Source: Ruminococcus sp. UBA4275 (lineage in GTDB: Bacteria; Bacillota; Clostridia; Oscillospirales; Ruminococcaceae). Taken from it: a stretch of DNA of 28,060 nucleotides. The stretch covers positions 1-28,060 of the forward strand of contig DGVV01000102.1 of NCBI GenBank assembly GCA_002395085.1, given 5' to 3'. Below are positions 14,820 through 21,901 of the stretch, one piece after another; position 1 is the stretch's first letter; each line of letters begins with the position of its first letter. Made by a program: the position numbers and the translations under genes. The notes below the pieces were generated by a model. It did not search any database and was not told the DNA's origin. It worked only from the letters and a program-made list of their open reading frames with translations.

Positions 14820-16598
14820 ATGAGCAAGAAAGATGAAATCAAGAAGCAGGCAGATGCCGCCGCAGACGATGTCAAAGAAGCGGCAGATGCCGTAAAGGAT
14901 GCCGCAGAAGACGGCAAGGTCTCCGCGAAGGAGGCACTCGCAGAGATCGCAGACGATCTCGCTGCTGATGATGCGGCAGAGGATACCGGCAAGGGTGCCA
15001 AAAAGAAGCGCAAAAAGCGCGAGCGTACCCCGAAGGAGGAGCAGGAGCGTGCCCTGAATGCGGTCAAGCGCCGCAAGAAGTTCAAGTACGGCGCACTCGC
15101 AACGGCAATTACGCTTGTGGTCATCGCGATTGTTGTGGTCTTGAATGTGATCTGCAATGTGCTGGACAGCCGCTACAACTGGAACATCGACCTCACTTCG
15201 TCGGGTCTCTATCAGATTGATGACAAGACGGTCGAGTATCTGCATCAGCTCAATTCGGACATCGAAATCTCCGTGATGGCGGATGAGAGCTATTTCCTCG
15301 ATAACAGTATGCTGAAGGTCGTCGATGAGACCCTCAACCGCTTCAAGGCGGAATCGAACGGTCACATTTCCGTCGGCTACTACGATCTCACCAAGAATCC
15401 GGACATCGCAAACAGCGTCAAGGGTGATTACAGCGGTGAGCTGACACTGGGCGATGTGGTCGTGAAATCCGGCGAACTCGTGCGCGTTGTGCCGTTTGAT
15501 GAAATCATCAAGACGACACAGGAGATGGACTATCAGACCTACAGCTACAACCAGAAGTACAGCTTTGTCGGTGAGCAGTCGCTGGTCTCCGCGCTGATGG
15601 GCGTCACAGACCTGCATCCGGTCAAGGTTGCCGTCATCAATAAGACCAACGGCAATGCCCTCTATACCTCGCAGGATGAGGGATGCATGGAGATGCTCAA
15701 GATTCTGCTGGACAAGAACAACTACAATGTCACCGAAGTAGACATCGCAACGGATACCCTGACCGATGAATATGATCTCGCAATCCTCTGCGCACCGTAT
15801 AATGATCTCTCTGAGGCGCAGCTTGCCAAGATCACGGATTACCTGAACAACGGCGGCACTTACGGCAAGGACCTGATCTATCTGGGCAGCCCGTATCAGC
15901 AGCTCACGCTTCCGAATGTGGATGCATTCCTGGAACTGTGGGGCCTGAAGGTCGGTCCGGCGATCATGTATGACAGCAATGATGCGACTGCACAGCGCGT
16001 GCAGACCTTCCTTTCCTATCTCTCGAATGTCGGTGCGATCAGCGAGATTCCGGCAGTCAAGGCAACGGATGATGAGCTGAATGCAGGCTTCACCGGTTCG
16101 ACCCTTCCGGTCGTTGCACCGCTGTGCCGTCCGGTTGAGGTGCTGTTCGAGGCGAATTCGGGCAGAGCGGTTGCACCGCTGCTCACCACCACCGATACCT
16201 GCTACCTGTTCCCGCTGGGCGAATCCTCTGATGAATTTGACAAGGATGCGGCTGAGAAGTCTGCGTTCAATGTTGCGGCATACTCCACGACTACCTTCAC
16301 TTCCGGCAGTGAAACCTATTCCGGCAGAGTGGTGGCATTCGGTTCGGCATGGTTCCTTGATTATGTTGTCGGCAGCAGCGCGGCTGCTTATGACAACGCC
16401 GATTACTTTGTCAAGATGCTCAATACGCTGACCGGCAAGGAAAGCGTCCTGACCATCGCGGAGAAGTCGCTCGACACGACCAAGATTACGGTCACAGAAG
16501 CACAGGGCAAGGCAATCCGCACTGTGACGGTGTTCTGCATCCCGCTGGCGGTCGCGCTGATCGGCATTATCGTGTACGTGAGGAGAAGGAACAGATGA
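14820..16598 (+). CDS. GldG-like ABC-associated membrane protein
   Basis: A 592-residue protein with a membrane helix at about 92-115 and another at the C-terminus (about 568-587), the usual GldG topology with a large extracytoplasmic domain between them. The sequence after the first helix, RYNWNIDLTSSGLYQID, matches the GldG pattern of an Arg/Tyr-Asp-Leu-Thr stretch. The first 60 residues are a charged Ala/Asp/Lys-rich helix followed by a very basic cluster (KKKRKKRERT), an extension I would not expect in Bacteroidetes GldG. GAGGAGGG lies 10 bases before the ATG. The stop overlaps the next gene's start (ATGA). The family has no established substrate in Firmicutes. Confidence 0.85.
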   Translation: MSKKDEIKKQADAAADDVKEAADAVKDAAEDGKVSAKEALAEIADDLAADDAAEDTGKGAKKKRKKRERTPKEEQERALNAVKRRKKFKYGALATAITLVVIAIVVVLNVICNVLDSRYNWNIDLTSSGLYQIDDKTVEYLHQLNSDIEISVMADESYFLDNSMLKVVDETLNRFKAESNGHISVGYYDLTKNPDIANSVKGDYSGELTLGDVVVKSGELVRVVPFDEIIKTTQEMDYQTYSYNQKYSFVGEQSLVSALMGVTDLHPVKVAVINKTNGNALYTSQDEGCMEMLKILLDKNNYNVTEVDIATDTLTDEYDLAILCAPYNDLSEAQLAKITDYLNNGGTYGKDLIYLGSPYQQLTLPNVDAFLELWGLKVGPAIMYDSNDATAQRVQTFLSYLSNVGAISEIPAVKATDDELNAGFTGSTLPVVAPLCRPVEVLFEANSGRAVAPLLTTTDTCYLFPLGESSDEFDKDAAEKSAFNVAAYSTTTFTSGSETYSGRVVAFGSAWFLDYVVGSSAAAYDNADYFVKMLNTLTGKESVLTIAEKSLDTTKITVTEAQGKAIRTVTVFCIPLAVALIGIIVYVRRRNR

Positions 16599-18097
16599 AC
16601 AAATCGCTCAAAGGACTGCTCGCCGGCTGCGGCGTACTTGCGCTGCTCGGCGGCGGGCTTGCGGTGCTGAAGCTGACTGCTCCGGAAACGGGAGAGGAAT
16701 CCTCTGCTGCGGCAGAGGAGACCGTCTTTCCGCTGTGGTCTGTCAACAGTGACAGCATCAGCCGCATTGATGTGAAGCAGCCGCATGGTGATACCTACGC
16801 TGCGAACCGCCGGATGGAGGAGACCGCTTCCACGGATATGGAAGGCAATCCGACGACGGAAAACATCGCAAACTACTATCTGGAGGGCTATGAGAAGCTC
16901 CCGATGGAGACTGTCTCGATCCGTCTGCTGGCAACGCGCTCGCCGGAGATGACTGCGGTGCAGCGGGTTGAGGAAGATCCTGCCGATCTCGCAAAATACG
17001 GTCTGGATGAGCCGGTTGAAGTCAAATTTACGGTGGATGATGCAGACCCGATTGAATTCATGATCGGTGATCCGACCCCCAACAGCACCTATACCTATTT
17101 GCAGGTGAAGGGCGACAAGGCGGTCTATACCGTCAGCACATCCGCACTTGATCCTTTTCTCAAGCCGATGTACGATTATCTCGGACTGACGCTCAAAGAG
17201 GAGCAGGCGGAGGATGACGATACCATCGTGAAGGCAGTGCGCATTGAGCGCAGTGATCTGGATTACGATTTTTACTTTGAATACGATCCCTACTTTGCGG
17301 AGTATACCAACGGAGGCGCGATGGCGCTGCACGTCATGAAAGAACCGGTTGAGTGCCTGCTGAGTGCGGATAAGTCATCCGGCGCAACGCACGGTCTCTA
17401 CGGTCTGACCGCAACAGAGATTGTGACGCCCTTCCCGAAAGAGGCCGATCTCGAAAAGGCAGGGCTTGGCGATGATCCGTTCGTGCGCGTCACCATGAAA
17501 ACCGATGACGGCAAGACGACTGTGTTCAAGATGGGCAATTCCTATGAAACCGCAGACGGCACAAAACTCCGCTACGGTATGCTGGAAGGCGTGGACTGCA
17601 TCTACGGCTTCTCGGATGAGAATGTGGTCTATGCGACGCTGAAGCCGGAGGACATCACCTCGAAGAACATCATTGATACCTATGTCTGGGACATCGGTGA
17701 TCTGAACTGCAAGACCGCAGACAAGGAGCTGAAGTTCAGCGGCAAGGGCGAATCGCAGGAGGATTACGTGCTGACGCTGAACGGCGAAAGCTATGGCGAA
17801 ACGGATCAGATTGAGCGTTTCCGGCAGTTTTATTCGTTCCTGCTGCAAATGAAGGCAGAGGATCTGGTCATGGAGGATGTTGAACCGACGGGCGATGTGC
17901 TGTGTGAGGTCTATGTTGACCGTCAGAATCATCTCCGCGATTACGACATCAAGTTCTATGATGCAGGCAATATGAAGGCGTATATCGAAGTCAACGGCAA
18001 GATTCGGTTCCGCTGCCGCAAGTCGTATGTCGATGCGCTGATCTCGAACATTGAGATCTTTGAAGATATGGACAAAGCATTCGCAGTGACATGGTAA
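16595..18097 (+). CDS. DUF4340 domain-containing membrane-anchored protein
   Basis: A 500-residue protein with one N-terminal membrane anchor (about 7-27) and a long exported domain built of repeated beta-rich units, as in DUF4340 proteins. Segments such as YGLDEPVEVKFTVDDADP and the repeat-like FVRVTMKTDDGKTTVFKMGN illustrate these units: both describe a value followed by a GN or GD turn. DUF4340 proteins usually lie directly after GldG-like genes, as here, where the start overlaps the GldG stop by 4 bases. It is presumably a partner on the outer face of the ABC complex. No catalytic residues can be pointed out. Confidence 0.85.
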   Translation: MNKSLKGLLAGCGVLALLGGGLAVLKLTAPETGEESSAAAEETVFPLWSVNSDSISRIDVKQPHGDTYAANRRMEETASTDMEGNPTTENIANYYLEGYEKLPMETVSIRLLATRSPEMTAVQRVEEDPADLAKYGLDEPVEVKFTVDDADPIEFMIGDPTPNSTYTYLQVKGDKAVYTVSTSALDPFLKPMYDYLGLTLKEEQAEDDDTIVKAVRIERSDLDYDFYFEYDPYFAEYTNGGAMALHVMKEPVECLLSADKSSGATHGLYGLTATEIVTPFPKEADLEKAGLGDDPFVRVTMKTDDGKTTVFKMGNSYETADGTKLRYGMLEGVDCIYGFSDENVVYATLKPEDITSKNIIDTYVWDIGDLNCKTADKELKFSGKGESQEDYVLTLNGESYGETDQIERFRQFYSFLLQMKAEDLVMEDVEPTGDVLCEVYVDRQNHLRDYDIKFYDAGNMKAYIEVNGKIRFRCRKSYVDALISNIEIFEDMDKAFAVTW

Positions 18098-18139
18098 AAC
18101 CTGCACGCGGGTGCGCATGAGAATGGGAGGTACCACAGT

Positions 18140-18412
18140 ATGGCAAACGTAACCTACAGAGGACGCAAAATCGTCCGGAACGGCAAAACCATTTACTATG
18201 GCAGCATGGCGAATCCTTATGTTGTCTCGATGAACATTGCAGACGAGAAAACCGAAAATGGCTTCACCACCGCTACGAAAATCCAGTGCTATCTCATGAA
18301 AACAGACAAGGGTCTCTCGCCCATGGAGAGCATCCAGAAAAATGCCGTCAAGCCGAACCTGTTTGAGGCGCTTGAACTGGCATCTGCGTGGCTTGACAGC
18401 GTCAGAAGCTGA
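18140..18412 (+). CDS. Small protein of unknown function
   Basis: A 90-residue protein I do not recognise. GGGAGG lies about 9 bases before the ATG. It starts with a basic segment (YRGRKIVRNGKTIYYG), has a beta-strand-like middle (YVVSMNIADEK, KIQCYLMKTDKG) and ends in a helix (LFEALELASAWLDSV). It has no signal peptide or membrane segment and one Cys. It lies 42 bases after the DUF4340 gene without a visible promoter, so it probably belongs to the same transcript, and it ends just before a strong two-way hairpin. The fold could be a small alpha/beta domain; function is unknown. Confidence 0.82.
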   Translation: MANVTYRGRKIVRNGKTIYYGSMANPYVVSMNIADEKTENGFTTATKIQCYLMKTDKGLSPMESIQKNAVKPNLFEALELASAWLDSVRS

Positions 18413-18440
18413 TTGCGGCGCAGGGCTTGCACACCGAATG

Positions 18441-18490
18441 AAACCAAAACAGCGGAGAACCTGTCAAAAGGTTCTCCGCTGTTTTGGTTT
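18441..18490. terminator. Perfect 22-bp two-way terminator hairpin
   Basis: Arms at 18441-18462 and 18469-18490 are exact complements with a 6-base loop. The GC-rich core AGCGGAGAACC is flanked by AAACCAAAAC on one side and GTTTTGGTTT on the other, giving T-rich 3' sides on both strands. It lies between the convergent 90-residue protein gene and rluB and can end both transcripts. Confidence 0.85.
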
Positions 18491-18525
18491 GCAGATTATG
18501 TGTTTCCGATGAGATCAGAATGGGA
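18486..18525 (+). repeat. Conserved tail downstream of a hairpin (copy B)
   Basis: The bases TTTGCAGATTATGTGTTTCC at 18487-18506, followed by GATGAGAT, align with CTTGTAGATAAAGTGTCTCC and GACGGAT after the 27953-27982 hairpin. About 18 of the first 24 positions agree. It is diverged from copy A. It lies downstream of, and in the same direction as, the 18140-18412 gene. Confidence 0.4.
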
Positions 18526-18541
18526 TCGCAGCCCGTTCACC

Positions 18542-19270
18542 TTATTTCCCGATGGCATTGCGCAGGGCGCGGAGTTCTTCCGCAGTCAGATCGCGCCAGT
18601 CGCCGGGCTTCAGCATTCCCAGCTTCACCGGCCCGATCGAAATACGCCGCAGACGCGCCACTTCCAGCCCGACGGCATCGCACATCCGGCGAACCTCGCG
18701 CTTTTTGCCCTCATGAATCGTCACCAGCAGCACCACACGTTCCGGTTCGGTCACCTTCGTCACGATATTTGCCGGTGCAGTCTTGAATCCGTCATCCAGC
18801 GTCACGCCTGCCGACATCTGTGCAAGCTGTTCCTCAGAGACCGGCGGCCGCACGGTCACGCGGTAGGTCTTCGTGACTTCGCGCGAGGGGTGCATGATGC
18901 CGTTTGCGAAATTGCCGTCATTGGTAAAGAGCAGCAGCCCTTCGGAATTGCGGTCGAGCCGCCCTACAGGATAGACGCGTGTTCCGACGCCTTCCAGCAG
19001 ATCTGTCACGCAGCGGCGTCCCTGCTCATCGGAGAGCGTCGTGACGTAGCCGCGGGGCTTGTTCAGCATAATATAGCGGAATTCCTTCTTTTTCGGCACA
19101 TAGATGCGCTCGCCGTCCACGGTCAGCAGATCGGTGGGGAGCGCCTTGTCACCGATTTTGACAGGTCTGCCGTTGTTTTTGACCCGTCCCGCGGCGATCA
19201 GTGCCTCAGCTTTGCGGCGGGAACAGTAGCCGCAGTCCGATAAAATTTTCTGCACTCTGATTTTTTCCAT
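18542..19270 (-). CDS. rluB: 23S rRNA pseudouridine synthase, RluB type
   Basis: A 242-residue RsuA/RluB-family enzyme. It has an N-terminal S4 RNA-binding domain (about 3-50, beginning RVQKILSDCGYCSRRKAE) and a catalytic domain with GRLDRNSEGLLLFTNDG, Asp106 being the nucleophile. The C-terminal IHEGKKREVRRM motif (about 195-206) is typical. RluB modifies U2605 of 23S rRNA in E. coli; RsuA/RluE are near relatives, so the exact site is inferred. The AGGAGGA site is 4-5 bases before the ATG. It begins 9 bases after the lipoprotein stop codon and is the last gene of the minus-strand operon. Confidence 0.92.
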   Translation of the reverse strand: MEKIRVQKILSDCGYCSRRKAEALIAAGRVKNNGRPVKIGDKALPTDLLTVDGERIYVPKKKEFRYIMLNKPRGYVTTLSDEQGRRCVTDLLEGVGTRVYPVGRLDRNSEGLLLFTNDGNFANGIMHPSREVTKTYRVTVRPPVSEEQLAQMSAGVTLDDGFKTAPANIVTKVTEPERVVLLVTIHEGKKREVRRMCDAVGLEVARLRRISIGPVKLGMLKPGDWRDLTAEELRALRNAIGK

Positions 19271-19279
19271 TTGTTCCTC

Positions 19280-20206
19280 CTAATCCGTATGCAGCGTGAT
19301 GCCGCGCAGCGCCTGTTCCATGATTTCTCTGGAATCCTCCGAATACAGCAGGTTTGCCATATACAGGCTGCCGTTTTCCATGAACGTGACTGTATCCTGA
19401 TAGAGCCGCATTCCGCTGCCGGCATAGATCTCTCTTGCCGTCCATGCCTCCCTGCCGAGGAATTCCTGTTGGAGAACCTCCGCGACCTCATAGTGACCGG
19501 GCATATGTTCTTCCGCAAATGCGATGATATTGCGTGCGGATTCCTCCGGCGAACATTGCGGATCATCCGTGCGTGTCAGGGAGAAAGACAGCGCATCATC
19601 GACCGGTTTGGCGGGGTGCAGCGTGATGATGTAATCATTTGCAGCAAAACCGGTACTCGGCGCCCAGAAATCGGAATAATCGACGGTCATGCCGTCCTTT
19701 GTGATGCTGCCCGCGCCCGGCGGCAATCCGATATACGACGCAGATCCGATGATCTGCATGATCTGCTTTTTCGCGCGCCGTTTTTTCTTCTTCGGAATCT
19801 TCCCCTCGATGTGCAGCAGCCGGCCTTCCGTGCCAGCCGCATAGCGCAGCAGGAAGCCGTCATCCGTATCGACCGTCCATCCGCTGTACTGCAAACTGCC
19901 AGCCTCACCGGTCTCCCAGTTTGCTTCTCCTTCGCGGAAATCATTTTGCAGAAATTCGGCGGGCTGATAGCCCATATCGACATCGTGAAAGGAGATTGTG
20001 TAGCCGTATGTGTCGTCGCAGGCGGTATAATCCCAGAGAACACTCTCCGGCTTGCTCTGCATGGTCAGACCGTGCGGCAGCTCAAACGAAAAATTTGCAG
20101 TCTCATGGGCAGAGCCGTCCGTGTGCTGCGGGGCGGCACAGCCGGAGACAGCAAGGCAGGCGGCTGCCGTCAGACAGACCGCCCGTCTCCGCAAAGTATT
20201 GCTCAT
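19280..20206 (-). CDS. Predicted lipoprotein of unknown function
   Basis: A 308-residue exported protein. The N-terminus has Arg-rich residues (LRRRA), a hydrophobic core and the lipobox VSGC with Cys23, so it is probably lipid-anchored to the outer face of the membrane. The mature part has two similar-looking halves: FELPHGLTMQ near residue 42 and DYIITLHPAKPVDDALSF near 193. The second half contains an EESARNIIAFAEEHMPGHYE helix and a C-terminal GSLYMANLLYSEDSREIME region. This style recalls small stress or PsbP-like lipoproteins, but I do not recognise the family. The start is supported by an ATGA overlap with gerW, so the two are translationally coupled. Confidence 0.82.
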   Translation of the reverse strand: MSNTLRRRAVCLTAAACLAVSGCAAPQHTDGSAHETANFSFELPHGLTMQSKPESVLWDYTACDDTYGYTISFHDVDMGYQPAEFLQNDFREGEANWETGEAGSLQYSGWTVDTDDGFLLRYAAGTEGRLLHIEGKIPKKKKRRAKKQIMQIIGSASYIGLPPGAGSITKDGMTVDYSDFWAPSTGFAANDYIITLHPAKPVDDALSFSLTRTDDPQCSPEESARNIIAFAEEHMPGHYEVAEVLQQEFLGREAWTAREIYAGSGMRLYQDTVTFMENGSLYMANLLYSEDSREIMEQALRGITLHTD

Positions 20207-20619
20207 TCGACGATCTCCGTCGTACCAGCTTCCTTTTTGGCCTGTCTGCCTGCGAGGAAGCCCGTTACCTTGTCCATGACATCCGGAACCATATTGACGA
20301 TGGCATTGGGCGTCGAGGCGTTGACGGAGAGCTGAAGCAGCTTCACATCGCCGGGCATGATAACGAGGAAAGCAATCGGGGTGATGGTGACGCCTGCGCC
20401 GCCGCCGCCGCCGAACATATCCTTTGCAACCTTTGTCGGCAGATCCGAACCGCCGGAAGCGAATCCGAAGCTCACTTTTGAGATCGGGATAACGGTTGTG
20501 CCGCCGTCGCACTGAATCGGCTGACCGACAATCGTATTTGCATCGACCATGCTGCGGATCTCATCCATTGTGACGCGCAGGGTCTCCTGCACCGGATGCT
20601 CATTGCTGCGTTCGCTCAT
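20203..20619 (-). CDS. gerW: GerW/YtfJ family sporulation protein
   Basis: A 138-residue protein of the GerW (YtfJ) family, known in Bacillus from the spore interior and linked to germination. Conserved features are the N-terminal helix LRVTMDEIRSMVDANTIVG, the strand TTVIPISKVSFGFASGG, the glycine run GGGGGAGVTITPIAFLVI and the C-terminal helix. The start at 20619 has AGGAGGA 9 bases upstream. It follows a DUF2953 gene, the same order as ytfI-ytfJ in Bacillus. Its presence does not prove that this organism sporulates, because the family is also kept in non-sporing Ruminococcus relatives. Confidence 0.93.
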   Translation of the reverse strand: MSERSNEHPVQETLRVTMDEIRSMVDANTIVGQPIQCDGGTTVIPISKVSFGFASGGSDLPTKVAKDMFGGGGGAGVTITPIAFLVIMPGDVKLLQLSVNASTPNAIVNMVPDVMDKVTGFLAGRQAKKEAGTTEIVE

Positions 20620-20682
20620 AATTTTGATCCTCCTGTTTGAAAAAAATGGTTCGTCCGGCGCTGCGGACGTTCATGCTGAAAA

Positions 20683-21645
20683 TCAGGTTTCGGGGAGCGG
20701 AGCGCTCTCCTTTTCGTAGCGTTTCGCGTCTTTGTCCTCGTTTCGGAAGCGGCAGAGCGTCCGCCAGAGGAATTTGCCGCCGAGAATCAGCACAAGCACA
20801 ATGGCGGCAGCGGGAGAAACCCGCAGTTCACCGGAAGCGCGGAAATCGCTTTTGCTGCCGAAGAAATCAGCGAGAATGCGGACTTCATCGGCTTCGAGAT
20901 CGACCCAGCACTGAAGCTGTCCGATCAGATTATAGACAGCGGCACAGATTTTGCCGTAAAGCTGTGCGGTGTCGGCGGGGTCATCCGAGGCGACTGCCGC
21001 ATACAGCCTGATGTGCCGGAAATGCAGATGTTTTGTCAGGAAGCGGAGCGCAGGCGAGAGGGCTGCGCAGCCGTCTTTTGCAAGGCCGGAAACATCCGAA
21101 AGAGAATGCGGCTTGAGTCGCTCAATGAATCCGCGGATGCCGCGTTTTTTCTTTGCGGACTGCGGTTCAGAGACGGTTTCGGTGTTGTCGTCCGCAGCAT
21201 TCTCCTCAGCGGATGCTTCCGCCTTCGGCTTTTTCGGTTTCTTCGGTTTTTTGGCAGGTTTTTCGGGTTTGCTTTCAGCGGATGCATTTGCCGTCTCCGG
21301 AGCTGTCTGCTCCGGCTTATGCAGCGAGACGCTTTCCGCCGCGGATGTCTGTTCCGGTTTTGCGGGTTCAGGTTTGGGATGCGCCGTTTCGGGTTTTGCG
21401 GCGGCGGCAGCGGGGGATGTCTCCTCCTCCTGCGGCGGCGCAAAAAACGGCGAACCGTCCTCATCGGGTTTCGGCGGAACATCCGGCTCTTTCGGCGGCG
21501 CAGATTCCTTATGGAACACGCGGATGAACGCATAGTACACCGCAACAGACCATGCACCCTGCCCGTATGAGCCTTTCACGCGCACAGGCAGCAGAAGGAT
21601 CACGGCAAGCACAAACAGCACGATCAGAATGATAGCCCATGCCAC
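20683..21645 (-). CDS. DUF2953 (YtfI-like) membrane protein
   Basis: A 320-residue protein. A membrane helix begins right at the N-terminus (about 2-21, IILIVLFVLAVILLLPV), followed by the short beta segment typical of DUF2953. A long Pro/Glu/Ala/Lys-rich linker (about 50-160) contains KKPKKPKKPK and is longer than in many relatives. The C-terminal DUF2953 core (about 165-275) includes SALRFL-like and KHLHFRHIRLYAAVASDDPADTA regions, then a second helix (about 280-298). I chose GTG 21645 because AAGGGGG lies 8 bases upstream and the helix then starts immediately; a TTG nine codons earlier lacks such a site. It is first in the operon with gerW. Confidence 0.85.
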   Translation of the reverse strand: MAWAIILIVLFVLAVILLLPVRVKGSYGQGAWSVAVYYAFIRVFHKESAPPKEPDVPPKPDEDGSPFFAPPQEEETSPAAAAAKPETAHPKPEPAKPEQTSAAESVSLHKPEQTAPETANASAESKPEKPAKKPKKPKKPKAEASAEENAADDNTETVSEPQSAKKKRGIRGFIERLKPHSLSDVSGLAKDGCAALSPALRFLTKHLHFRHIRLYAAVASDDPADTAQLYGKICAAVYNLIGQLQCWVDLEADEVRILADFFGSKSDFRASGELRVSPAAAIVLVLILGGKFLWRTLCRFRNEDKDAKRYEKESAPLPET

Positions 21646-21695
21646 GCCGGATTCCCCCTTTCTGTGCGGCAAAACGCCATTGCATATACATGATT

Positions 21696-21724
21696 AGTAT
21701 ACCATATATTGCAGAAAAATGCAA
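21696..21724 (-). promoter_or_regulatory. Promoter of the DUF2953-gerW-lipoprotein-rluB operon
   Basis: On the minus strand TTGCAT (21719-21724), a 17-base spacer and TATACT (21696-21701). The -35, spacing and -10 are the same as in the rimP promoter. Confidence 0.8.
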
Positions 21725-21833
21725 GTACCGCGGCACAAAAAAACACATCGGCTGCAATTGACTGGTTTGCTGCTGAGAGATTTGGCGCGGGTGAAAAAAT
21801 GCCGCCGCACAGGATAAAATTCACAGAAATGTA

Positions 21834-21862
21834 TTGCATTCCGGCTGAAATTGTGATATAAT
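21834..21862 (+). promoter_or_regulatory. Promoter of the sensor-diguanylate cyclase gene
   Basis: TTGCAT (21834-21839), a 17-base spacer, then a perfect TATAAT (21857-21862). It is divergent from the DUF2953 operon promoter, with about 110 bases between the two -35 boxes. That gap holds no gene. Confidence 0.82.
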
Positions 21863-21901
21863 AAAAAGAAATATATCCTGCTGGAAAGGAGCAGAAGGAC
21901 C

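Noticed and set aside
16595..16660. Possible lipobox (LLAGC) at the start of the DUF4340 protein
   Set aside because: Cys12 comes too early, with no hydrophobic stretch before it; the hydrophobic segment continues past it as a membrane anchor.
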